Below are positions 1 through 7,490 of a stretch of 13,137 nt of DNA, piece by piece. This stretch comes from an uncultured Lachnospiraceae bacterium. GTDB taxonomy: Bacteria > Bacillota > Clostridia > Lachnospirales > Lachnospiraceae. The DNA lies in the NCBI GenBank assembly GCA_910587895.1, contig CAJUOE010000075.1, positions 1-13,137 of the forward strand. The letters are read 5' to 3'. Every line of letters starts with the position of its first letter. The first letter of the stretch is position 1. The notes below the pieces were generated by a model that was not told where the DNA came from, searched no databases, and was given only the letters and a program-made list of their open reading frames with translations. A program made the translations under genes and the position numbers.

Positions 1-1225
1 GACCGATGGAAGGCCGGAGACGCTGGGGCTGATAGAGGTTATCCGCCATCATGTGAAGTTCCAGTATGAGCTTGCCACCCGCAAGTATAAGACGCTGCTG
101 GCCAAAGAGCTGGACAAAAAGGAAGTCCAGGAGGGGCTGATTCAGGCGTGCGATGTCATAGACCTGATTATTGAAATCCTGCGCGGCTCGAAGAATATCA
201 GGGACGCCAAAGACTGTCTGATGAATGGCAATACAGAGAAAATAAAGTTCCGCTACAAAGGCTCTGAAGCGGATGCGAAGAATCTTTGTTTTACCGAGCG
301 GCAGGCGACCGCGATTCTGGAGATGCGCCTGTACAAACTGATTGGTCTGGAAATTGAGGCGTTGATGAAGGAGCATGAACAGACGCTTTTAAATATTGCA
401 AAATATGAGGAAATTCTCGGCAGCCGCAGCGCAATGGCAAAAGTGATTGTCAAAGACCTGACGCGTTTCCAGAAAGAATATGGTACGCCCAGGAAGACGA
501 AGATTGAAAATGTGGGCGAGGCAGTTTACGAGGAAAAGAAAATACAGGAGATGCCCGTGGTTCTTCTGATGGATCGGTTCGGATATGTCAAGACCATTGA
601 TGTGTCTGCATATGAACGGAACCAGGAGGCGGCTGATGAGGAAAGTAAATATGTCATCCACGGCATGAACACCGATAAGCTCTGCATTTTTACAGACAAA
701 GGACAGCTCCATACGGTAAAGCTCCTGGATCTTCCGCATGGACGTTTCCGGGACAAGGGGACGCCGCTTGATAATATCAGCAATTACAACAGCGGCGAGG
801 AAACAATCATATATATTGACTGCCTGGGAAATCTGCAGGGAAGGAAACTTTTGTTTGTCAACAGCGCCGGCATGGTAAAACAGGTGGAAGGCGCGGAGTT
901 TGACGTTGCCAAGCGCACGACGGCGGCGACGAAATTAAATGACGGCGAGCGTCTGCTGATGGTAGAGCCGCTTGCAGGGACGGAGGGCGAGAGCATCGTC
1001 CTGCAAACGGAAAAAGGCATGTTTTTGCGTTTCGAGGCGTCAGCTGTTCCACAGAAAAAGAAAGGCGCTATCGGCGTGCGCGGAATGAAGATAGATGCGA
1101 AGGATTCCCTGAAGGCCGCTTACCTTCTGGGAGACGAGGAGCAGACGATTGTGGAGAAGGACAGGCAGATTATGCTGCACAGGCTGAGGATTGCATGTCG
1201 TGATGGAAAAGGTGTAAAAAGATAG
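1..1225 (+). CDS. Type IIA DNA topoisomerase subunit A (ParC/GyrA-like), 3' part
   Basis: The frame is open from the left edge (first full codon at 2), so the N-terminal catalytic part with the active-site tyrosine lies outside the window; about 407 residues are visible. The protein is the DNA-breaking and rejoining subunit of a heterotetrameric topoisomerase that changes DNA supercoiling or unlinks chromosomes. The first ~150 visible residues are the coiled-coil tower and C-gate, with family blocks such as KEVQEGLIQACDVIDLIIE, RQATAILEMRL and the YEEILGSRS helix. From about position 530 the repeated beta blades of the C-terminal pinwheel follow (VVLLMDRFGYVKTID, GKQLHTVK-type strands, GAIGVRGMKI). 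I see no clear GyrA box (QRRGGKG type); the nearest match, QKKKGAIG, is degenerate. This favours a topoisomerase IV-like ParC over gyrase A, but the GyrA/ParC choice is not secure. A GTG at 53 is internal, not a start. Confidence 0.9.
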   Translation, partial: TDGRPETLGLIEVIRHHVKFQYELATRKYKTLLAKELDKKEVQEGLIQACDVIDLIIEILRGSKNIRDAKDCLMNGNTEKIKFRYKGSEADAKNLCFTERQATAILEMRLYKLIGLEIEALMKEHEQTLLNIAKYEEILGSRSAMAKVIVKDLTRFQKEYGTPRKTKIENVGEAVYEEKKIQEMPVVLLMDRFGYVKTIDVSAYERNQEAADEESKYVIHGMNTDKLCIFTDKGQLHTVKLLDLPHGRFRDKGTPLDNISNYNSGEETIIYIDCLGNLQGRKLLFVNSAGMVKQVEGAEFDVAKRTTAATKLNDGERLLMVEPLAGTEGESIVLQTEKGMFLRFEASAVPQKKKGAIGVRGMKIDAKDSLKAAYLLGDEEQTIVEKDRQIMLHRLRIACRDGKGVKR

Positions 1226-1256
1226 TAAAGAAAATGTGCAGCATTTAGGAGGCATC

Positions 1257-2576
1257 ATGGAGAAAGAGACAGATGTTGTAATTGTAGGCACCGGAGCCGC
1301 CGGGCTGTTTGGCGCACTGCAATTTCCGGAAAGTACAAAAGTAACCGTTATTACCAAGGATGTGGCTGAAAATAGCGATTCTTTTCTGGCGCAGGGGGGA
1401 ATCTGTATGCTCCGGTCTGAGGAGGATTACGATTCCTATTATGAGGATACCATGAAAGCCGGCCATTACCGGAACAGTCCGGAGTCGGTGGAAATAATGA
1501 TCCGCAGTTCCAGGCAGATGATTGAGCTTTTGACTGGCTATGGCGTGGAGTTCGAGCGCCAGAACGGGGAATACATATTTACCAGGGAGGGCGGCCATTC
1601 CCGTCCGAGAATTCTCTTCCACGAAGATATCACGGGCAGGGAAATTACCGGAAAACTTCTGGAGCAGGTGAAAAGGCGTGATAACATTACAATCTGTGAA
1701 CACACGGAGATGATAGATATTTTATGCCAGGATCAGGCCTGCTGCGGCGTTGTGGTTGTGGATGCACAGGGCAAAATCAGCGCATTGCGTGCCGGGTATA
1801 CGATATTTGCCTGCGGCGGCATCGGCGGCCTGTATCGCCATTCCACAAATTTTGCACATCTGACCGGAGATGGGATTGCGATTGCCATCCGCCACAACAT
1901 AGCCCTGAAAGATGTGAATTTTGTACAAATCCATCCCACGACGCTGTATTCCAAAAAACCGGGGAGAAGTTTTCTGATTTCAGAATCGGTGCGCGGAGAG
2001 GGAGCGGTGCTCTACAATGCCAGAATGGAGCGTTTTGTGGATGAGCTGCTGCCGCGGGATGTGGTGACAAAGGCAATTGAAGAGCAGATGGAGAAAGATG
2101 GAAAGCCTTACGTATGGCTATCTATGGAAAGGATTGCCAGAGAAGATATTCTGGGGCATTTTCCTAATATATATAAACGATGCCTGGAAGAGGGGTATGA
2201 CGTGACGAAAGAGTGCATTCCGGTTGTGCCGGGACAGCATTATTTCATGGGAGGAATCCGCATTGACCTGGAGGGAAGAACTTCCATGAAACGGCTGTAC
2301 GCCGTGGGGGAGACAAGCTGTAACGGCGTGCATGGAGCGAACCGCCTTGCCAGCAATTCCCTGCTGGAGAGCCTTGTGTTTGCAAGAAGGGCGGCGCTTG
2401 ACATTACAGCCTGTGAACTGGTGGAGCTGCCCCAAGAGCAGGCGGTGTTTGAACCAAAGAACTATACGGACAGGAAGAAATTGCAGCAGGAAAACAGAAA
2501 ACTGGTGCTGCAGGAAATAGAAAGGATGAAAAAAGCATATGAACAACAACATAACCATGACGTTAAATGTGGATGA
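1257..2576 (+). CDS. nadB: L-aspartate oxidase
   Basis: This FAD flavoenzyme oxidises L-aspartate to iminoaspartate, the first step of de novo NAD synthesis; in anaerobes fumarate can be the electron acceptor. The 439-residue product has the FAD dinucleotide-binding motif GTGAAG at residues 11-16, the NSDSFLAQGGIC block (39-50), SRPRILFHEDITGREIT (115-131), QIHPTTLY (224-231), SESVRGEGA (242-250), RDVVTKAI (267-274), GQHYFMGGI (326-334) and GETSCNGVHGANRLASNSLL (351-370), all hallmarks of the succinate dehydrogenase/aspartate oxidase family. The ATG at 1257 is chosen because AGGAGG lies at 1247-1252 (4-nt spacing); an in-frame GTG at 1236 has no such site. The protein is about 100 residues shorter than the E. 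coli enzyme, with a much reduced C-terminal helical region. Its end overlaps nadC by 38 nt, which suggests coupled translation. Confidence 0.95.
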   Translation: MEKETDVVIVGTGAAGLFGALQFPESTKVTVITKDVAENSDSFLAQGGICMLRSEEDYDSYYEDTMKAGHYRNSPESVEIMIRSSRQMIELLTGYGVEFERQNGEYIFTREGGHSRPRILFHEDITGREITGKLLEQVKRRDNITICEHTEMIDILCQDQACCGVVVVDAQGKISALRAGYTIFACGGIGGLYRHSTNFAHLTGDGIAIAIRHNIALKDVNFVQIHPTTLYSKKPGRSFLISESVRGEGAVLYNARMERFVDELLPRDVVTKAIEEQMEKDGKPYVWLSMERIAREDILGHFPNIYKRCLEEGYDVTKECIPVVPGQHYFMGGIRIDLEGRTSMKRLYAVGETSCNGVHGANRLASNSLLESLVFARRAALDITACELVELPQEQAVFEPKNYTDRKKLQQENRKLVLQEIERMKKAYEQQHNHDVKCG

Positions 2577-3393
2577 ATTGATTCTCGGCGCGTTGCGGGA
2601 GGATATTTCCAGCGAGGACGTGAGTACCAATGCAGTGATGCCTGATGCCAGGAGAGGGCAGGCGCAGCTGATTTGCAAGCAGGACGGCGTGCTTGCCGGG
2701 CTCTTCGTATTCCAAAGGGTATTTGAACTGTTGGATGCGGAAATTGAGGTTAAATTTATGTTCGCTGATGGCGATAAGGTGAAAAAGGGCGAGCTGATAG
2801 GAACGATTGAGGGCGATATCCGCGCCATTTTATCCGGTGAGCGCACAGCGCTCAATTATCTTCAGCGCATGAGTGGAATTGCCACTTACACGAACTCCAT
2901 TGCATCGCTGTTGGAGGGCAGCAAGGTGAAATTGCTGGATACCAGAAAGACCACCCCTAACAACCGTATTTTTGAAAAATATGCGGTAAAGACGGGCGGC
3001 GGCTACAATCATCGCTATAACCTTTCGGACGGCGTGTTGCTCAAGGATAACCATATCGGGGCTGCCGGAGGCGTCAAAGAGGCGGTTGAGATGGCGAAGG
3101 AATATGCGCCCTTTGTGCGCAAGATTGAGATTGAATGCGAGACCGTAGAGATGGTCAAAGACGCGGTAGAAGCCGGCGCAGATATCATCATGCTCGACAA
3201 TATGAGCGTGGAGGAGATGCAGAAGGCAATTTCCCTGATTGACGGCAGGGCTGAGATTGAGTGTTCCGGAAATGTTACCCGGGAAAATATTGAGCGCTAT
3301 ATTTCTCTGGGCGTGGACTATATTTCCAGCGGGGCTTTGACCCATTCAGCGCCGATTATGGATATTTCCCTGAAGAATTTAAGCGTGGTGTAA
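2539..3393 (+). CDS. nadC: Nicotinate-nucleotide pyrophosphorylase (carboxylating)
   Basis: Quinolinate phosphoribosyltransferase converts quinolinate and PRPP to nicotinate mononucleotide, CO2 and pyrophosphate in de novo NAD synthesis. The 284 residues match the usual family length. Visible signatures are ERTALNYLQRMSGIAT (101-116), LLDTRKTTP (132-140), AVKTGGGYNHRY (149-160), LLKDNHI (167-173), IEIECET (196-202), DIIMLDNMS (215-223) and the phosphate-binding end ECSGNV...GVDYISSGALTHS (241-270). The basic residues R102, R136, K137, K151, H158, R159 and K169 fall where the family binds quinolinate and PRPP. The ATG at 2539 lies inside the end of nadB with a weak AAAGGA 12 nt upstream; an alternative ATG at 2557 has no ribosome-binding site. 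The nadB-nadC pair is the usual arrangement, but quinolinate synthase (nadA) is not in the window. Confidence 0.96.
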   Translation: MNNNITMTLNVDELILGALREDISSEDVSTNAVMPDARRGQAQLICKQDGVLAGLFVFQRVFELLDAEIEVKFMFADGDKVKKGELIGTIEGDIRAILSGERTALNYLQRMSGIATYTNSIASLLEGSKVKLLDTRKTTPNNRIFEKYAVKTGGGYNHRYNLSDGVLLKDNHIGAAGGVKEAVEMAKEYAPFVRKIEIECETVEMVKDAVEAGADIIMLDNMSVEEMQKAISLIDGRAEIECSGNVTRENIERYISLGVDYISSGALTHSAPIMDISLKNLSVV

Positions 3394-3408
3394 TGTGAGG
3401 TATCGGGT

Positions 3409-3888
3409 ATGGAATTTGAAAACAGCAAATATGGAAAGATAGCGGAAGAAAATTTCCGCAAAGGATATAATTGTTCGCAGGCGGTTTTCCTGGCATTTCA
3501 GGATTTGTATGAGATGGACGAGGCGACGGCAGCGCGCATAAGCTCTTCTTTTGGAGGCGGCATGGGACGGCTGCGGGAAGTCTGCGGAGCGGTCAGCGGA
3601 ATGTTTCTGACCGTGGGAGCCCTCTACGGCTACGATACGCCTGGCGCGCAGCAGGAAAAGACGGAGCATTATAAGCGTATTCAGGAGCTGGCGAAAGCAT
3701 ATGAAACGGAGAACGGCTCCATTGTATGCAGGGAGCTTCTGGGGCTTACCCAGAAACGGCAGGAGCCGACGCCGGAGAAACGAACCGAAGAGTATTATAA
3801 GAAACGTCCCTGTCCGAAACTGGTACATATGGCGGCGGCGATTATGGAGCAGTACATCAAAGAGCATCCGGTAAGCAAGGAGGATTAG
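3409..3888 (+). CDS. C_GCAxxG_C_C family putative redox protein
   Basis: This 159-residue soluble protein has the four-cysteine pattern of the C_GCAxxG_C_C family (TIGR01909 type), which is presumed redox-active or metal-binding but has no established reaction. Visible elements are GYNCSQAV with C22, a glycine-rich SSFGGGMGRL (46-55), VCGAVSG with C59 (the CGAxxG motif), IVCRELLG with C107 and RPCPKLV with C135. There is no signal peptide or membrane segment, so it is probably cytoplasmic. The ATG at 3409 is preceded by GTGAGG at 3395-3400 (8-nt spacing). The gene begins 15 nt after nadC, and the amidase gene begins 1 nt after its stop, so it is almost certainly co-transcribed with both. The context hints at a link to NAD or quinolinate metabolism, but that is inference only. 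Confidence 0.88.
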   Translation: MEFENSKYGKIAEENFRKGYNCSQAVFLAFQDLYEMDEATAARISSSFGGGMGRLREVCGAVSGMFLTVGALYGYDTPGAQQEKTEHYKRIQELAKAYETENGSIVCRELLGLTQKRQEPTPEKRTEEYYKKRPCPKLVHMAAAIMEQYIKEHPVSKED

Positions 3889-3889
3889 A

Positions 3890-5284
3890 ATGAAAATCAG
3901 AAGATGGCGCGTATTTGCCCTCCTGTTGGCTGCCATATGGATGATGATTCCCGCAGACAGCGCGGCATCATTATTTCGTGAGCCGCCGCAGGCTGTTACT
4001 GAAGACAATGGGAAAGTGACGCCGGAGGATGGGCATATATGGCGTGATGGCGTTGTGGCGCAGCGGGCGACCACCAAAAAGCAGGGCGAGATCCGAAGCC
4101 AGTGCAGCGTTTGCGGAACAGTCAGAAAAAAGACGGTCATTCCCCGGATTAAGACGGTAAAGCTTTCTAAAACTTCGTATACATACAATGGGAAAAAACG
4201 TGTACCGCGGGTACAGGTCGTGGATGCAAAGGGCAGGAGAATCAGTACAAAGTATTATACCGTAAAAGGAGCAAAAGCAAAAAATGTCGGAAAGCATACG
4301 GTAAAGATTACGTTTCGCGGAAATTATAAGGGAACGGTCAGCCGAAATTATAAGATTCTTCCAAAGAAGACAGGCATTACCAGCGTAACCGCCGAAAGGC
4401 GGGGATTCACGGTCAAATTTAAAAAACAGTCCAAAGAGTGCAGCGGTTATCAGCTGCAATATGCGACAAATTCCCGGTTTTCCGGAGCCAGAAAGATGAC
4501 GTTGAAGAAAAATGTTTCCCAAAAAAGCGTCAGCAATCTGGAAAGTGGAGCCACCTATTACGTGCGGATGCGCTCATTCAAAAAGGTAAAGGAAAGCGGA
4601 AAGACGAAAACCTATTACTCCGCCTGGTCCTCCAAAAAGAAAGTGAAGACCAAAGAATCCAAACTCATCTGCATTGACGCCGGGCACCAGCAGAGAGGGG
4701 ACAGTTCCAAAGAGCCCATCGGGCCGGGGGCTGCCACCACGAAGCCAAAAGTGGCAAGCGGCACGAGCGGCGTGGCGACCGGAAAGGCGGAGTATCAGCT
4801 GACACTGGAGGTTGCGCTCAAATTACAGGGGGAGCTTATAAATCGTGGTTATGAAGTCCTGATGATACGCACGACGCATGATGTTAATATCAGCAACAGC
4901 GCAAGGGCGGCAGTTGCCAACAATGCCGGTGCGGATGCGTTTATCCGCATCCATGCAAACGGAGCGGCAAGCGCGGGTGCGAACGGTGCAATCACGATTT
5001 GCCAGACGCGCGCGAATCCCTATTGCGGGGCATATTACAGCCAGAGCAGAAAGCTTTCCGAGCAGATTCTGGCAGGTTTTGTGGCAGCCTGCGGCTGCAA
5101 GAACGGCGGCATCTGGGAAACCGATTCGATGAGCGGCATTAACTGGTGCAGCGTGCCGGTGACCATTCTGGAAATGGGATATATGACCAACCCTGCTGAG
5201 GACAGGAAGATGGCGGATCCCGCCTATCAGGATAAAATGGTGCAGGGGATTGCAAACGGGCTTGACGCTTATTTTGCCCAGTGA
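3890..5284 (+). CDS. Secreted N-acetylmuramoyl-L-alanine amidase with Ig-like and Fn3-like surface modules
   Basis: The product (464 residues) should cleave the amide bond between MurNAc and the stem peptide of peptidoglycan outside the cell. A signal peptide covers about residues 1-25 (KIRRWR, then a hydrophobic core, cleavage near DSA-A). A short CSVCG knuckle (C72, C75) leads into a basic Ig-like repeat of the Lachnospiraceae surface type (LSKTSYTYNGKKRVPRV to about 157) and a fibronectin III-like domain (about 160-254; GYQLQYATNSRF, YYVRMRSFKKV, YYSAWS). The catalytic Amidase_3 domain spans about 258-462. Likely zinc ligands are H266 (IDAGHQ), E301 (KAEYQLTLEVA) and H355 (IRIHANG), with catalytic E428 (ILEMGYMTNPAED). 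AAGGAGG at 3877-3883 with 6-nt spacing fixes the start. The basic N-terminal modules probably bind the wall; no sortase motif or transmembrane anchor is seen. Confidence 0.92.
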   Translation: MKIRRWRVFALLLAAIWMMIPADSAASLFREPPQAVTEDNGKVTPEDGHIWRDGVVAQRATTKKQGEIRSQCSVCGTVRKKTVIPRIKTVKLSKTSYTYNGKKRVPRVQVVDAKGRRISTKYYTVKGAKAKNVGKHTVKITFRGNYKGTVSRNYKILPKKTGITSVTAERRGFTVKFKKQSKECSGYQLQYATNSRFSGARKMTLKKNVSQKSVSNLESGATYYVRMRSFKKVKESGKTKTYYSAWSSKKKVKTKESKLICIDAGHQQRGDSSKEPIGPGAATTKPKVASGTSGVATGKAEYQLTLEVALKLQGELINRGYEVLMIRTTHDVNISNSARAAVANNAGADAFIRIHANGAASAGANGAITICQTRANPYCGAYYSQSRKLSEQILAGFVAACGCKNGGIWETDSMSGINWCSVPVTILEMGYMTNPAEDRKMADPAYQDKMVQGIANGLDAYFAQ

Positions 5285-5339
5285 TGGTATTTCCTGTGAC
5301 GAATGATCGAGGATGAAATTCACATACCAAGAAAGGAGC

Positions 5340-5354
5340 ATGAATATAAAATGA
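5340..5354 (+). other. Four-codon mini-ORF overlapping the chemoreceptor start
   Basis: The strong AAAGGAG at 5332-5338 is only 1 nt from an ATG at 5340 that reads Met-Asn-Ile-Lys then TGA. That TGA overlaps the ATG of the chemoreceptor gene as ATGA (5351-5354). Seen directly in the sequence; whether it is ever translated is unknown, since the spacing to 5340 is very short and 12 nt to 5351 is somewhat long. Confidence 0.25.
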
Positions 5355-6991
5355 AAAACACAAAAGTAAAACATTTAGGACGCAGAATAAACGCATTGAT
5401 GGTCTGCCTGCAGGTAGTCAGTATGATTTTAGTTGTTTCTTTATGCATAGTCATGTTTTATAGTCTTGCAATGAATCTGTTGAGGGATCGCTGCATTAAC
5501 GCGACCAACGTTCTGGCATATGAGTTGGATGGTTATGTGGGGCCGGAAGACAAGAACATCACGCTCGATGAGCTGAAAAGTCTTCTGCGCTGCGAATTTA
5601 CGATTTTTGATGGAGACGTCAGGACTTACACGACGATTCAGCAGGACGGGGAACGGGTTGTCGGCACGAAATTGTCGGAAGATCTGGCGGAAATTGTATT
5701 GAAACAGGGAAAAAGCTATATCGGTAACGCGGAAATTCTTGGCGTCGAGCATATATGTTCGTACGTGCCTACCAAAGACGAAAATGGCGAGATCAACGGT
5801 TTGATTTTTGCTGGTATTTCGCTTGCAACGGCTACGGAACAGATTGATGAAACGGTGAAAATGGCGTGTGTGGCAGGAGGAATCGCGATTTTTGCAAGCA
5901 TTATCATCATGTCTTTCTTTATCGCCCGTTTTGTCTCCAAACCGCTTGCAAAGCTTACCGGCCTGGCACAGATGATGGAACAGGGGGATCTGGGGCTGAG
6001 GTCAAATCAGACGGTGAGGGTCGATATTCGTTCCAATGATGAAATCGGTTATCTGACCACTGTTTTCCGAAATATGATGAACAACTTGAAGGGGTATATC
6101 GGCGAGATATCCGTGACACTGGCGGCAATTTCGGACGGTAACCTGATGGTGGAAACAAACCAGGATTATGTCGGAGACTTTGTATCCATTAAGGAATCAC
6201 TGGATGAAATTCTTAACAAAATTAATGGTACGATGTCGCAGATTATGGAGAGTACGGATTCTGTTTCCAATGGCGCGGATCAAATGTCTGCCGGCGCGCA
6301 GTCGCTCAGTCAGGGAGCTGTGGAGCAGGCGAGCACGGTTGAGGGGCTGGAACGAAATGCGCGCGAGATTTCGGAGCGTATTTCACAGTCGGCGGAGGAT
6401 GCGCAGCAGGCAAGCCAGATGGTAGAGTCGGTCGGCACGCAGATTGTGGAGAGCAATCAGAAGATGACGGAAATGATTGAAGCGATGCGGGAGATCAATG
6501 AAAGTTCCAACGAGATCAGCAAGATTGTCAAGACAATTGAGAGTATTGCACTGCAGACAAACATTCTTGCCTTGAACGCCGCTGTGGAAGCATCCCGGGC
6601 AGGCGAGGCAGGCAAGGGCTTTGCAGTCGTTGCCGAGGAGGTACGCGCCCTGGCAGGCAAGAGCGCGGAGGCGTCTAAGACGACGACGGATCTGATCGAG
6701 AGCTCTATTCGTCGTGTGCAGCACGGCTCTAAGATTGCGGGTGAAATGGCGTCGCAGCTGGAGTCCGTTGTTTCAGGCGCAAATCAGGTTATGGAAACGA
6801 CAATCCGCATTGCAGAGGATTCCCGTATGCAGGCCCAGGCAGTTTCGGATGTCCAGGAACAGATCAGCCAGATTTCAAGCGTGGTGCAGACAAATTCCGC
6901 GATTGCCCAGGAGAGTGCGGCTACCAGCGAGGAACTCAGCTCACAGACGAAGACGTTGAAGGGGCTGACAGATATGTTTCAGGTGAAATAA
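5351..6991 (+). CDS. Methyl-accepting chemotaxis protein with single Cache sensor
   Basis: This transmembrane chemoreceptor controls the CheA/CheW pathway and so flagellar behaviour. Of its 546 residues, a first membrane helix lies at about 16-40, an extracellular single-Cache-like sensor at about 41-168 (FTIFDGDVRTYTT, KSYIGNAEILGVEHICSYVP, GLIFAGISLAT) and a second membrane helix at about 169-193. A HAMP domain follows (about 192-250), then a second HAMP-like helical stretch, then the long cytoplasmic coiled coil. The signalling tip is at about 393-440 (IESIALQTNILALNAAVEA, AGKGFAVVAEEVRALA). No C-terminal CheR-docking pentapeptide is seen; the end is MFQVK. I chose the ATG at 5351 over the upstream in-frame ATG at 5303, which has no ribosome-binding site and would add a hydrophilic 16-residue tail; AAAGGAG lies 12 nt before 5351. 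The ligand cannot be told from sequence. No sigma-28 promoter was found upstream. Confidence 0.94.
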   Translation: MKNTKVKHLGRRINALMVCLQVVSMILVVSLCIVMFYSLAMNLLRDRCINATNVLAYELDGYVGPEDKNITLDELKSLLRCEFTIFDGDVRTYTTIQQDGERVVGTKLSEDLAEIVLKQGKSYIGNAEILGVEHICSYVPTKDENGEINGLIFAGISLATATEQIDETVKMACVAGGIAIFASIIIMSFFIARFVSKPLAKLTGLAQMMEQGDLGLRSNQTVRVDIRSNDEIGYLTTVFRNMMNNLKGYIGEISVTLAAISDGNLMVETNQDYVGDFVSIKESLDEILNKINGTMSQIMESTDSVSNGADQMSAGAQSLSQGAVEQASTVEGLERNAREISERISQSAEDAQQASQMVESVGTQIVESNQKMTEMIEAMREINESSNEISKIVKTIESIALQTNILALNAAVEASRAGEAGKGFAVVAEEVRALAGKSAEASKTTTDLIESSIRRVQHGSKIAGEMASQLESVVSGANQVMETTIRIAEDSRMQAQAVSDVQEQISQISSVVQTNSAIAQESAATSEELSSQTKTLKGLTDMFQVK

Positions 6992-7005
6992 ATATAATAA
7001 AACAT

Positions 7006-7049
7006 AAAAAAGGAAACCAACGTGACGGTATAGTTGGTTTCCTTTTTTT
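7006..7049. terminator. Bidirectional intrinsic terminator between the chemoreceptor gene and rpsT
   Basis: GGAAACCAAC (7012-7021) and GTTGGTTTCC (7033-7042) form a perfect 10-bp stem around an 11-nt loop. Six As precede it and seven Ts follow, so both transcripts end in a U run. The stem is 15 nt past the chemoreceptor stop on + and 23 nt past the rpsT stop on -, and so serves both convergent genes. Confidence 0.93.
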
Positions 7050-7064
7050 ATTTATAAAAAATAA

Positions 7065-7328
7065 CTAAGCAATATTGTTGACAGCTTTGGTCAGATGAGA
7101 AATCTTTCTTCCGGCATTGTTCTTGTGGTAAACGCCTTTAGCAGCAGCCTTGCTGATCTTGGAAACTGCAGCTTTCAATGCTGTTTCAGCAGCTTCCTTG
7201 TCCTTTGCAGCAACCGCAGCCTCTACTTTCTTAATGGAAGTTTTAACAGCAGACTTCATTGCCTTGTTGCGGGCTGTTCTGGTCTCAGTCACTTTGATTC
7301 TCTTTTTTGCTGATTTGATGTTAGCCAA
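7065..7328 (-). CDS. rpsT: 30S ribosomal protein S20
   Basis: S20 is a primary 16S rRNA-binding protein of the small subunit. The 87-residue product starts (f)MANIKSAKKRI, the near-universal S20 N-terminus, and has the very basic Lys/Ala-rich helices of the family (RNKAMKSAVKTSIKKVEAA, GVYHKNNAGRKISHLTKAV). The start is the TTG at 7328-7326. AGGAGG (read on -, 7342-7337) is 8 nt upstream of it, and translation from there gives the conserved N-terminus. The GTG at 7337-7335 overlaps the Shine-Dalgarno itself and cannot be the start. A UUG start is also known for E. coli rpsT, where S20 limits its own translation. The gene has its own promoter and shares a terminator with the convergent chemoreceptor gene; it is divergent from gpr. 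Confidence 0.96.
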   Translation of the reverse strand: MANIKSAKKRIKVTETRTARNKAMKSAVKTSIKKVEAAVAAKDKEAAETALKAAVSKISKAAAKGVYHKNNAGRKISHLTKAVNNIA

Positions 7329-7455
7329 TCCGTACACCTCCTATATACAAAAATATGGTTCACGGCAATCCTACAGACTGATTCGCAAAAGGACTGCGCA
7401 GTGTTCTACAGTTGTTTCATTAAAGCCGGACACGGACGTTCTAATGTAAACATAC
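7329..7455 (-). promoter_or_regulatory. Long 5' leader of rpsT, possible autoregulatory region
   Basis: If the promoter call is right, rpsT mRNA has an untranslated leader of about 127 nt, long for a single small gene. It contains a perfect 10-bp palindrome ACTGCGCAGT (7393-7402) and a possible AGTCCT/AGGATT pairing nearby. Autoregulation through this leader is inferred from the behaviour of S20 in E. coli; no known leader family was recognised. Confidence 0.3.
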
Positions 7456-7461
7456 TCATAT

Positions 7462-7490
7462 AGTTTAGTCCCAAAATTTCTATCTGTCAA
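7462..7490 (-). promoter_or_regulatory. Sigma-A-type promoter of rpsT
   Basis: On the - strand TTGACA (7490-7485, perfect -35) is followed after exactly 17 nt by TAAACT (7467-7462, 4 of 6 to the -10 consensus). Transcription should begin near 7455, leaving a leader of about 127 nt before the TTG of rpsT. The match is seen directly; promoter activity is inferred. Confidence 0.7.

Noticed and set aside
1050..1085. GyrA box in the topoisomerase subunit
   Set aside because: QKKKGAIG resembles the box but lacks the QRRGGKG pattern, and it is in a last-blade context.
2118..2855. Antisense open frame opposite nadB/nadC
   Set aside because: Ser/Pro/Leu-rich shadow of two recognised enzymes with no supported start.
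3379..4188. Long antisense open frame (269 codons) across the cysteine-protein and amidase genes
   Set aside because: It lies opposite two well-supported genes, has no family motifs, and its composition is what GC-rich coding DNA gives in a shadow frame.
5285..5329. Inverted repeat TGGTAT/ATACCA ahead of the chemoreceptor as an operator or riboswitch
   Set aside because: Six pairs over a 33-nt loop with bulged extension; no known motif and easily chance.
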